From Lactarius indigo (lineage: Eukaryota > Basidiomycota > Agaricomycetes > Russulales > Russulaceae): 64,000 nt of DNA. A program made the translations under genes and the position numbers. The stretch lies in assembly GCA_025766275.1 (NCBI GenBank), contig JAFKAC010000038.1, positions 528,077-592,076 on the forward strand, written 5' to 3'. The notes under the pieces were generated by a model. The model had not been told where the DNA came from. It was given only the letters and a program-made list of their open reading frames with translations, and searched no databases. Of the stretch, positions 36,901 to 47,601 are shown piece by piece (position 1 is the stretch's first letter; each line of letters starts with the position of its first letter).

Positions 36901-37448
36901 CCGTAGGTGGCGTTGCGGTGGCTTTACTCGCAATTGGGGTTATCGCCTTCATATCACGGCGCCGACGAAGACGAAGTCGTAGACGCAAATCCATTGATTC
37001 TTCGTTCGAAAGAGACTTCCCAGAACCGGACTTGCCAATGGTATTGACGCCATTCAACCCAACACTTACTGGGGCACCAGAGCCGGGAACAGGTCCTCAG
37101 ACGAACTGGCGGCAACAGCCTGTGGAGTCAGAGACCGTTCCATTGGTCCATGCTCCGACCCCATCGGACTCGCCGGTGCCATCACCACTTATGGTACCTG
37201 CTCCCGTCGGCTTGTCCAGCAAGGAGCTTGCGCGGCTGCGCGAGGACAATTCACGTTCCCAATCCACTGACGCATTAACATCTGGTCCTTCCTCTGCTGT
37301 TACCGCCGAACAGGGTATGGCCACATCATCTCCGGAAGCTCGGAGACTTCAGTCGGAAGTTGAGGCTTTGAGGCGTGAGATGCAAGAACTCCGTGTAGAA
37401 AGATTTGAAGCGCCACCGGGTTATGCCAGTGAGAATGGAGATGTGTAG
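33914..37448 (+). CDS. Membrane-anchored glutaminase A-like protein, copy C
   Basis: Third direct tandem paralogue, the most diverged in the N-terminal half. Signal peptide MTHFLILLFFLVQYGRSQ from the ATG at 33914. Blocks are IPLAVRSPYLSSWDF, LTAQAGPMQFNLTFLNPIE, FNEIKTQAEWGTLYYAMKA, NYPVFGIARDLGTIQATQ, DPIVWTIGFTMDPAIQYT, NKSDVMAFMKNIGG, NAVETLYSAFPAFMYIDP, ESGNMLIMTYAYARASGDG and NQTNLAIKGIIAIKAMS. The exon after the fourth intron reads GENVTWTAGPDIYTR where A and B read GENTFKTGLDADCRG, a substituted stretch. The membrane helix is PIAGGAVGGVAVALLAIGVI, followed by the very basic RRRRRRSRRRK. The tail carries a coiled coil (EARRLQSEVEALRREMQELR) and EAPPGYASENGDV. Reading frame intact through the introns I followed. 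Confidence 0.9.
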
Positions 37449-38178
37449 TTTTTCTTTCAAGGGTTCGGACATTTTTGGAGCTCTCCACACTTTTTCTTAA
37501 TCCATTTTATACGGGACATCTATCAGACAGTTTTGGTATCGTATACTTAGGGACCTCATGTAGATTGTCAGTAAATATGGTACTAGTAGGCTACATTTCC
37601 CTCTGACAGTCCTTTTGCCCAGTACCCGATCCATGATTGAGTTGTATTGTGCTCTACTTGCGCTCGACAGGAAAGTACTGACACATGTTCTTCGTTGCGT
37701 TTGCTGCTGTTCATCATGCTGCCTGACAATTTTGGCTTAGCTCCTCACCTGTCAGCTCTGGCAGGGCATGTGCATCCCTTTCCTGGACACGCATAGGCCG
37801 TTAATGACAGTTTGTGCGCGCGCAGTTCCTGACGCCTGGGGGGAGCGGGGGAAGCAGGGTTAGCGCGGCGGCCGGGGCGCTCGAGGGGTGCGTGAACGCA
37901 ACGGGCACCTCGGGACCCGCTCGCGCGTACATGTACGATAAGAGTACGAGTGCACAGTTCCATTGGTTAGTTTTGCGTTGTTATGTAGATACGATTGGAA
38001 TGATGGGGGGAAAGGACTGACCGGTTTGCTTGCAAGGACACTGAGATCTCTTATATGGGACGTACGCGCTCGTTGCTCCCTGTGGTAACTTTCTAACTTA
38101 ACTTTGGTCAACAATTTTCCCTTTTGCACGAGATTACCAGACGATCCGCTCCACGCGTGTGAGAGTGAAGGGCACAAC
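37449..38178. other. Stretch between glutaminase copy C and the ATG1 relic
   Basis: No supportable gene. A GC-rich patch at about 37810-37935 differs from the AT-richer surroundings and could be a further decayed coding remnant, but I cannot identify it. Confidence 0.4.
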
Positions 38179-39147
38179 TCATCTGCCCAGCGCATTAGAT
38201 ATGATTACTTGAGACTTCTGCTCCAGCTGCTCGTCGTTGGCAGAGGCAGGCATTGGAGGCACACGACAGTCAGGGAGCAACCGACGTCGGACAGCGTTAA
38301 TCTCAGTGTCAACCCGAATTCAGTATCGGCAACCCAGATAGTGTGAATGCGTTTTATCTACCGCTTTTTTGCGTTCGGTGCCTTATGTATTACCTACCAC
38401 ATATTCTCTCCTAAGAAGTCTAGCTTCCCCCGTCTCCCCTGTAATGATGGATATTCTTGAGAAATGTTTCCTCGCTCTCCCGCCCCTTAATGTGGAATTT
38501 ACTTGTCGGAACCGTCGCGTGGGAGGTTTAGAACCCCGGGTGGGATACGCATATGGTGTTCGCAATTTTCCTGTTGTCCATTGGTTCTTGGGGCATCGGA
38601 GTAGGTGGTCGGACAGGGACTGGACGAAGAAACTTGGAATTGGCCATGGCTTCACTGGCTTCACTCTTGAAGAAGTCTTCAATGCTCCCGCGCACCGCCG
38701 GGCCGCACCGTAAGAGAGTATGGGTTAGCTTTCGACGTCGGGGGGACGACATGGGGTGCACGCCGATGTAAATGCCCTTGAAATGGTTGATCTCCTTAAG
38801 CAGTCAATATGATTGGAGGGCTTTACCAGCAGACTTTTCGCTAATACGGCACCGACAGACCAAAGATCAGCCTTGGCGTCGAACATTTGATCTCCGGCGC
38901 CGTGTACAACTTGCAGGAAAGGAACGCGTTGTTGTCGGGCCACAGGTGGCAAGAAGGACTCGGGAGGTTACCTAGTTTATGCCATCAAAGCGTCGGGAAG
39001 TGATCGCACAAGGCCGAAATCGGCTACTTGAGGGGAGGAATACCGGGGTGTCCGCGAGCCAAACCTTCCTCGCCTGGTGGCCGAAAGGGCTTTATGAATC
39101 AGAATTTGAGAACCTGAGTGTACGCACTAGCAATCTAGATTCTGAGG
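38179..39147 (-). pseudogene. ATG1: Decayed fragment of autophagy kinase ATG1
   Basis: Minus-strand pieces of the Ser/Thr kinase that starts autophagy appear in the correct order but in different frames with stops. They are: GHPGIPPLK and then, one base out of frame, VADFGLVRSLPDALMA (about 39050-38978, the DFG motif); DAKADLWSVGAVL (38880-38843, kinase subdomain IX); NHIDCLRR; TLLRCGPAVRGSIEDFFKSE and NSKFLRPV (about 38720-38620, end of kinase lobe and linker); LLRREYVVGNT (about 38425-38385); and EINAVRRRLLPD (38304 downward), which then reads PPMPASANDEQLEQ to a stop at 38179. The catalytic N-lobe and the C-terminal tIM domain are absent, and the APE region is degraded. The functional ATG1 must lie elsewhere. 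The ordered match across separate blocks makes chance unlikely. Confidence 0.8.
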
Positions 39148-41014
39148 GGTTTAATCAACCAGTGTACTCGTACCGAGCTGCCTCAAGAACAACCATATCG
39201 ATTTGGCGAGTCCACTTCGGGTGGTGATGATACTGGGACGCGGCCCCGGGTCCCAGGATATATTATATATATTCGACGCGCCAGCGTTTCTCACCACCGG
39301 TATATGCTACGCTCGACGCGCTTGGAAGGTGATCAGTGACAGAAGACATGTGAGATTGACAAATAACAGCGTCCGGCAATGGCAAAGTGGATGTTGCATT
39401 TTCGATACGTCCGACCCGGCCGATGCGAACCGTCAAAACATCAGCCGCGCACGCTCGCGCAGGAGACCTCGGACTTGATACGTTGATGGCCGGAGATCCT
39501 CCTAAGCTCGGGACGATAGGCAAAGGGGGCCAGTAACCTAGAGTCTAAAGACCGGCGTTCCATGCGTACAGAAAAGTTGAAGGTGAAGAACCTGCCAAGA
39601 CGCAAATACAATACGTCGCCACTTGCGACATATAGTACGCGCAAGCCTATCCAGATAGAAAAGGAAATATTTTCAGAAGGACTTAAGTGGAGGGCCTCCT
39701 GGTCATGAACTTGTCAAGAAAAGTGAGCGAGCGGCACAGGCACGTCGCCGAAGATGTACCCCTTCCGGGTTAAGGGAGTGATATGTGTCGAGTACGCCTG
39801 TTGGAAAACCTACGACATTCGTTGTCGCCCCCAGCGGTAGAGCATTAGAGACACTAGACAACTTAAGAGAGTACATGGGGGGAGAATGAACGGGGCAGCA
39901 ACTGCTGGCGTATCCTTATGTGGAACAATGTCCTAACTTGCAGCTATCCCCTGTCCTTGGTTTAGTGTGTGGTGAGCAATAGACTTATTCGCAATATACA
40001 CGCAGGAGTTGATGTCCACCGTATTTCTGTGCAGATTATACTGTTATATGGGATAACATGTCCACTGCAGGTTGCGTTGAAGATAAATTAGTATCACAGA
40101 GTTGGTACGGAGGGAGTCGTCGTTAGTTCAAAATGAGTGCGATGAGCCAGTCAGCTTCACAGTAATTTGAATTTGGAATGTGCCCTAGGACACCTACCTG
40201 CTACAGGGGGGAAAGCAGGGGGGAGAGAGTTGCTAGTGACAGACATACGCGAACCGTGCCATTACAGTAAATGTTGAGCTGGCTCACCTTGAGGCAAGCG
40301 CTGGCTGAACACGGCTGCGGAAAGCCGCTTGGTGGACCACTGCGCAAGCACTGCAGACCGAGACATACTATAACCGAGACATTTTGCGACATTCGGGCCT
40401 TGACATAAAAGCTTTAACTTTTACTGTAAATCTTCAGAAGCATGGATACTGGTATCCCTGCACCTGCACCTACCCGGATGGGAATCGATAAATTGCACTC
40501 ATGTATGGGGCTGAGCCCAAGTGGCATTCACGACGACAGTTAGGAGGATCTAGGGGGGAGTGGCTCAAATGCTATGTGTCACCTATTTACAACACACCCG
40601 ATTGTTTGTGAGAAAATGAAGCACGTCGCGAACTAGTCTGTTACTGCGCGAAACAAGTCCGAGCATGCCAAATTGCGACGGCTGGAACAGTTCTTCCGCG
40701 GCCTAGGCATCACGGAGCCAATTGTGGATTACGAGCCGACCGAACTGAGACTCGATGAGTCGATTCGTCAAATTGCGTCAAAGACTGCATGACAATAATA
40801 CACTTTCATCAGATCACCCAGCGAAAAGAGAAATCGACATGAGATAAAATTACAAATGCCTCAACGATATTAGCCTGCAACCGATTTAAAAGTGGAATCG
40901 GGTCACAGGTTCCACAAGTCTGTACGTATGGTATAGTGAAATAACTTATGCTGCAAAACGGAACTATTGCAAAGTCCCGATTTCAATGTGATCCCAAAAA
41001 AAGCCGAGTCACGC
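39148..41014. other. Gene-free stretch right of the ATG1 relic
   Basis: About 1.9 kb with only short unrecognised frames on either strand. Composition drifts toward AT near 40000-40950. I see no repeat, transposon end or RNA gene. Confidence 0.5.
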
Positions 41015-43742
41015 TCAGCGCAAGTCGACGATCTCCAATGGTAAATCCTTCATCTGGACATGGCCCTTATCGGCATCCTGTCAGAACTTTGTCAGCCCAA
41101 GCGTTTCGTTATGAAACCTGTCTGAGATTTACGCACAGTGTATATTGGCCGCTCTGGATGCGGGTGAAACGCCTCCGTCACTTCGCATTCTAAAATCGTT
41201 TTCAAGCCAGGGGGGTCTGTCAGGCGGAAGATACCGAAGCTGCGCAACGAAATAGGTTGTCAGCAATCATTCCAGGGAACATCAGTATGAAACGCGTACT
41301 TCGGTGACGACTTCGGCGCACATACTACAGCAAAGGACTCGGGTAGCATACGCTGGAAGCCACTGTGTGTGTGCAAATCGACAGAAGACATGAAACCTTT
41401 GTTCCCAAACGCAAAAATCAGGTCAAGGCACCCGCGGCTGAAGTAGGGCATAAAACTTACAAGATTGCGTTGGGTGTGTGTGTATCTGGACAGTCACAAT
41501 CTAGTCAGCACCACGCTGTGCTGGTAAGGCAAAACAACAACGCACCCATCCAAGCGTGATTAAGGAACGTTCTTCTGTGAATTGCATAACAAGCTCTTCT
41601 TCGTCCATGGTGCACGTATCGCTCGTTGAATGCTGCTTCGGAATCAAGAGCGTCGTGACGACGAATTTCCCGCCTTTATCTTTGCCAAGCAGCAGGCCGC
41701 AAGTCTCACGATTCCGTGATGTATTAATCGATGCGATCGACGTAAACCGGTTCAGACAGTCTCGAGGAAAGGCCACTGTCTTGAGTTCGCGGGGAACAGG
41801 GTCGGTACCACCTAATGCTGGCGCAACCAGCTCCTTCGGAGGCAGTGGTGGTGGACGCGTTGACTGAGTATACGACGAATTTGTGTGCTGCAATTTCTTA
41901 GGTAGGAGGTTCTGGTAAAAGTGATGATGGGTGGCAGCTTCCTGGGATTGGAAAAGCAAGCCCGCGTGTGATGCATGTGATGGACGATGGAACATTGAAC
42001 TTAGTGACGGATGATATCCTTGGGATATTTGGTGCTGGCTCATCAACGAAGGATACTGAGCAGGGCCCAAGTTCGTTGGGAGTGCGGAAGTAGTGGTGAT
42101 GGGCTGGTGTATGGGTCTGATAGGTATTTAAAGGGATATTAGTGACCAATTCAAACCATCTAAGGAATACTCACGGTCGGTTGGATTTTTCCGCATGAGA
42201 CCTGTGGCTAAAGTATCAAAACATGCGGGGGATGTGTGTTTTAGCTGATGAATGACATACCGGGTCGGACTCTCGAGTGGCATTTGTAAGTGACTTGCTA
42301 TTGGACCGGTAGACGCCGGGGCCGAGGTAACCGATCCCGAGAGGGATGGATATTGAACTGATGGAGGCGCAACCGCCGGCTGGGGCATTGTGACACTTTG
42401 ATCTTGACCATTCGACTGTCCGAACCTCGCAGATTGCGCAGCAAACTCAGCCTCTTGTTGTCGGCGTAAGATCCCATTTTGCTCATGCCGGCGTTGCTCC
42501 GCCGTCCGACGCCTCTCCTCTTCCTCGCGCTCACGACGTCGCCGCACGTCGTCCTCGCGTGCCAAGCGTGACTGCTCGGAACGAGCACCATCGGCAGATG
42601 ATGCCTCCCGGCGACGAGCGTCGTCGCGTAGAATCGCATCGTTACGCTCACGCCACGCCCTATCCTCCTCGTTTGGACTCTGACGATAGGGCGACGGAGT
42701 GCGACTCCGAGGAGGCATTGACGCACGGCTGCGTGAACTCGAAGGCGTTGAGGAGGACGATGGCGTACTTGTGCCATGAGACTGGATGTTACGGCGCGCA
42801 ACTTGTTGTTGCGGAGGCAAATTAAGTCCAGGCGCAGTTTGGAATTGCGCTGAAGACGGATTTGCGCGCCACTGCTCGTAGCGATTCATGAGAGAAACCT
42901 TGATCTCAGCCAAACTATCAAGAATCTCCTGTCCGTGCTGCATTTTTGGTCAGCTCTAGAAACGAGAAGTGAACACGAATGACACGAGCAAGGTGGTCCT
43001 TCAAGGGACGCGTGTAAAACTAAAACCATGTCGCGCCCATCCATCCAGGTTATTCGAGATAGGGCAGATGCCCATGTGATGTCACGACGACGATGGCCAA
43101 GCTGCCACTTCGGGATTACAGGAGGTGGAACATTCAGCCTGAGAGAGAGCCGATTTATGCCTAGATTGTATTGACAAAACGAAAGTCTGAAAACCGCGGC
43201 TTCGAATCACGTGGTGCCCTGCGGAACCCCGATGAACATGGACGGCGTGGTCGCGCATAGAATTGGGTCGGCATATGCAGACGACCAGCCGGATAGTAGT
43301 TCTGGGGACAGACGAAATGTGGGGAGCTATTGTGAAGATAACTCACCAGGCCCATGTTATGCCTCTGTGTTGAAGTAAGAAGAACCCTATAATCGGGATG
43401 GGAGGGGATCTTCTCGAGTACAATTGTGGCAGCTGTTGCAAACTCTATGAATGCAGACTCGAGGTCGCCTTGTTCCTGGAAACTTTTGGCGTCTCGTCGG
43501 GCATTCTCAGCTATTCGAAGCCAAGCCTTGAACGGTCGAGCTTCGTCCCCAAGAGTCTGTTTCGCCATCTCCGCAAGCTCTGCGATAGAGTGCGGCCTCG
43601 GGGCTTCATGAGGAGGGGGCGCAGTGCGAGGCTGTGCGGGATTTGATCTTGTCGAAGTCGGGTTCTGATAGTGAACTTGAGAGAATGTGGCGGGTTGAAA
43701 CTGGCCGGGCTGTGTGTAAGCGTCGCTGTAGGACGAATTCAT
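41015..43742 (-). CDS. AMSH-type JAMM deubiquitinase
   Basis: Zinc-dependent isopeptidase that trims Lys63-linked ubiquitin from cargo at endosomes, working with ESCRT-0/STAM. The ATG at 43742 opens [14 protein letters not shown]. The N-terminal USP8-dimerisation/MIT-like helical domain is near 43620-43340 ([57 protein letters not shown]). It continues across an intron with [20 protein letters not shown], a Ser/Pro-rich linker and a long charged helix (about 42660-42440, [20 protein letters not shown]). The catalytic domain follows: [36 protein letters not shown], the metal-binding [29 protein letters not shown] and [12 protein letters not shown]. The C-terminus is [15 protein letters not shown] with a TGA at 41015-41017, exactly the family's end. 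The JAMM residues His-x-His and Ser/Asp are intact. Confidence 0.95.
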
Positions 43743-45608
43743 GGTATGTGGTGAACGAGGGTGGTTGTGAGGGTGCAAGGCAGGTCGGATAGTAGGAAAC
43801 GGTACCGTCTTCTGGCGTGGCAAAGCGCCTTGTCAATCAACTGCGGCCTCTCCCCTGTATAAATCAGGAAGTGTCACGTGGAACCCAGTTAGCACTGCTG
43901 CCAGTACACTTGCTTCTAGACAATTACGTCGCACGCTATACCCTGCGGCGACTGTGGACACTCCTTGTCGGAGAATTCAACCCCACACGCGATTTGGTAC
44001 GTCACGATCGGTTTGCAAGCCCCCAGGTCAACCTGACAATGGCGTGAGATTTTCATTTCAAAAATGGTGTTATTCTCTGGCTGGTGTTGGTAAAGAATCG
44101 AGCCTCGAAACACAAGGATAATAATAAGAAACTCTTGGTTTCCTTATTGATGCCAGCGCAACCTCTGGTTATTGTTGTGCTTATTTCTCATTCATGATTC
44201 CCTTCCAAATGGGTTCCCAGGCACAAGGCCGTTGAACAACACATACAAATACCGTATGATCATTAGGCCTTGCGTGTTGCGCGTTTCGGGCATCAACTTG
44301 AATGCGCACGTCAAAGTCATTTGTGTTAGCTACAATGTGATCGTAAGGACATACACATGATCTATGCCCAGGCCGGTCATGAGATCATAAGTCCGTAAGG
44401 CCTGCGTAAGGGATTGATGGCGATCCGGTGACAAAATTGTTTGAGATCTGCTCGAGTGAACGCCATTCACCGTGGTGCTTAATTCCCGAAGATCTGATCA
44501 CAGCCGTGTACAGAGACGCTAGTTTGCAGGTCAGGTGACGATTGGGGAGGGCCAACGACAGAAGTGAGAAATGAAAGACAGAGGGGACTCAGGACGGCAT
44601 CTTTGGGTGGAAGCTCGTCAGACGTGGAGTCATGAGAGCTAGATCAAGAACTAGATACACAGGAGTGACGATGTACCCAATTGATCGATCACCCACATGC
44701 AGGCAACACGACCCCAGCTCCTTGGGGATTTTTCGAGAACCCACCTGCGACGAACCATCGTACGGGTTCGACGGTTCGGTAATGCGCCCCCAGGGGGACC
44801 CAGATTTCGGACATTTGCACCGATTACGCATAATAGACCCCAAACAGCAGGGGCTTCTACGTATCTTGACGTCAGTGCGCCGTAGTTGCGAACACTTATG
44901 ACACTGCGTGGAAGCCAGGACATCAGAGCGGCCCATTGGCGACATGTCTTCTGGGGCGGATGTCAAGTAGATCCTGCCAGTGCAGCCTCCAGCGCGTGGA
45001 CTATCTTCCCACGTGTAATGAGCCTTAGTCTAAATCCAGCATTATGGGCGCCACTCTACCGGGGGGGGGGAGGGGTGCACGAAGGAGTGAACGCATCCAG
45101 TTAAACCGAATTGCCTGACAGCGTGATAAACAGAGCCCTGGGAGGTAGCCATGTCCCGATCGAACATGTGTTAGGATAGGAAGACAACGGCCAGAGAAGG
45201 AGCGAATCAGCTCGAAGTTATTCAAGTCAAATCATGACTGCATGCCCCCCTCTGCAAAGGTGGACGAAGCGACCAGAGCACTGTTGGAGAACCAGTCTGG
45301 GAGTTGAGCGCTTTAAGCATCGAGGGTTTAAACCCTCAAAGTGTAATCCGCAGCAGGGAAAGAATGCTCCACCCATATGTTTGGCTTAGCCAACCGTGAC
45401 GCCGAGCGGAGCCCGAGTGCATCTGTGGAGAGTAGGAGGCAAGTGATCGTACTGGATCCGTAAGATCTCACAGAAAAAATCCGTACCCAAGAGCCGCAGG
45501 TTTGATGATAGCATTGCCCGCAGAAGAGTTGCGACGCGGCGGGGAACGGTTTGGCGGCAAGCGATGAGATCGGATCGCTGGGCTACCGATTGCAGGTTCG
45601 TCATCTTG
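43743..45608. other. Intergenic region between divergent AMSH and carnosine methyltransferase genes
   Basis: About 1.87 kb. A run of about ten G at 45061-45070 is the only low-complexity feature. The open frames lack motifs. It contains both promoters. Confidence 0.45.
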
Positions 45609-47462
45609 ATGGCTACTAGAGACATTGAAAAGGAGGCCGAAGAAGAACAAGTACACTTTCAAAATGTCGTGACTGCTTTCCAACGATATGCCACGTACAC
45701 GGTATCTGCTCTCGTCTCCACGCACGTCAACGTCTCTCCTCTAACAACACCGACAGTTAGCTGGAAACAATCGCCGTCGCAAGGACGTGTTCACGCTCCC
45801 GCGTGAAGACCAGGCTCTCCTCGAGCAACTCGGCTACAAACGCAAACTCGCCGATGTGGACGACGCAATACTCGCCAACGCAGCATTTCTCAATCAAATC
45901 GTAGCCAATCCGGCAATATTCGAAAATGGCATACCCGGAGACGACGACGAAGAGAACGACAACGAAAAGACTTTAGACGGACCACGCGACGATGGTCTAT
46001 CTAGCGAACCGGTGGCTGTCTCACAAACCACGAACACCCACGGCGCGGCAGATCCATGGGAGGGTAGTAGCCCCACGGCAGGGCCTTCGAGACCGAGTCA
46101 CGGCCACACACACCCTCACCCTGGGCATACCGGGCACGCTCACTCGCATTCTCATGGACCACACTCACATTCTCCGACGGATTCTGCAAATCAAAAGCGT
46201 AAGCACCGGCCGACGGATTTTGAGATGGACAAAGTGAGGAGCACGCTCAAGCAGCTCGTGCGCGACTGGAGCGAAGAAGTAGGCACTGCATCCCCTTTAC
46301 TGCATACTTTTATCCTTGCTGCATCACATCTCATGACAGTTGTAGGGTAAGGAAGAAAGAGAGGCAAGTTATCGGCCCATGAAGGACGCCTTGCTTGCGC
46401 ACTTCTCTGACATACCCACGGAGGAACGGTACGTTCGCGTCTGGCCTTTCCGCTTTGCGTTCGCCGTTTTCTCAAGCCATTCAGACACAACTTCCGCGTA
46501 CTCGTTCCAGGCGCTGGGCTCGGTAGGCTTGCGTATGACGTTGCCGATCTTGGTGAGAAAATCCTCCCCAGCCGTTCCTTTAGTTCGACCACCGACCCAA
46601 CTGCACCCCTCAGGCTTTTCCTGCCAGGGCAACGAGTTTTCGCACTACATGCTACTGGCCTCGTTCTTCATTCTCAATCGGTGCGCATGACCCCCTCTCT
46701 TCCCAGTGCTTCTTCCCACAAACCTAAATCTTTGGCCTGCGCAAAGGACCCAGCAAGTGCACCAGCACACGATCTACCCCTATGTCCACACGCTCTCCAA
46801 CGTGCCCGACCGCGCCGCCTTGCTCAAGCAGGTGCAGATTCCGGACGTCCTTCCCAGCGATCTTCCCCCAGGGTCCAACTTCTCCCTCGTAGCTGGAGAT
46901 TTCGAAGAGGTGTATGGCCAGCAAGGCGGCGACGCAGACCCCGATGAGCCATCGGCCGGGCTATGGGACGCAGTGCTGACGTGTTTCTTCATCGACACGG
47001 TGAGCGCTCTCCTCTCTCATAACAGATACAACTTAAATTAGGTTTATGTAGGCGAAAAATATTGTGAACTACCTTCGGATCATCCATCGGATTCTTGCTC
47101 CTGGCGGTGTTTGGATAAATCTGGGTACGGTCTTGGCTCTTGGTTCTCAGTATTTGCGTGACCTCTGCTGGATTTCTGAATTGCTCGCTCGATGTACCAG
47201 GCCCTCTCCTTTGGCACTTTGAAGAAAACGCAACGAACGACCCCTCGATCGAGCTCGACTTGGAGGAGGTCAAAGCGCTCGCGGCACAGATTGGCTTTGA
47301 AATCAAAGTGTGTACTTTATGTGTACCCTGTTACCTTACACGCACAGGCCTGACTGCGATCAGAACGAACGCCGAGTGGAAACGACCTATGTGAACAACA
47401 AGGATTCGATGCTCGGTTACGTATATCACGCGGCCTTCTGGACCGCAACGAAGAAGTTATAG
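45609..47462 (+). CDS. CARNMT1: Carnosine N-methyltransferase (N2227-like)
   Basis: SAM-dependent methyltransferase of the UPF0586/N2227 family, which methylates the histidine ring of carnosine-like dipeptides or of proteins. The ATG at 45609 opens MATRDIEKEAEEEQVHFQN. A helical N-terminus (FQRYATYT, then after an intron NNRRRKDVFTLPREDQALLE) is followed by a disordered linker with many His (SHGHTHPHPGHTGHAHSHS, about 46095-46170), unusual for the family and possibly metal-binding. The core has PMKDALLAHFSDIPTEER and, after an intron ending in ATTCAG near 46489, HNFRVLVPGAGLGRLAYDVA, the SAM loop. It continues GFSCQGNEFSHYMLLASFFI, QHTIYPYVHTLSNV, LWDAVLTCFFIDT, NIVNYLRIIHRILAPGGVWI and GPLLWHFEE. 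The end is MLGYVYHAAFWTATKKL with a TAG at 47460-47462. Intact. Confidence 0.94.
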
Positions 47463-47601
47463 TTCCAGGAGGCTGTAAGATTTAGATGTACCGCATGAAT
47501 ATCGCGTGGGTCTCCGACCCATTCAATGCGCGCTGAGTTATTCGGCTTTAGACCAATGTGCCAGATGCTTCTCGTTTGTAGCAGTGACTTCTCATGTGTG
47601 T

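Noticed and set aside
42298..42801. Long minus-strand frame rich in Arg and Val
   Set aside because: It is the shifted-frame shadow of the charged helix of the AMSH gene.
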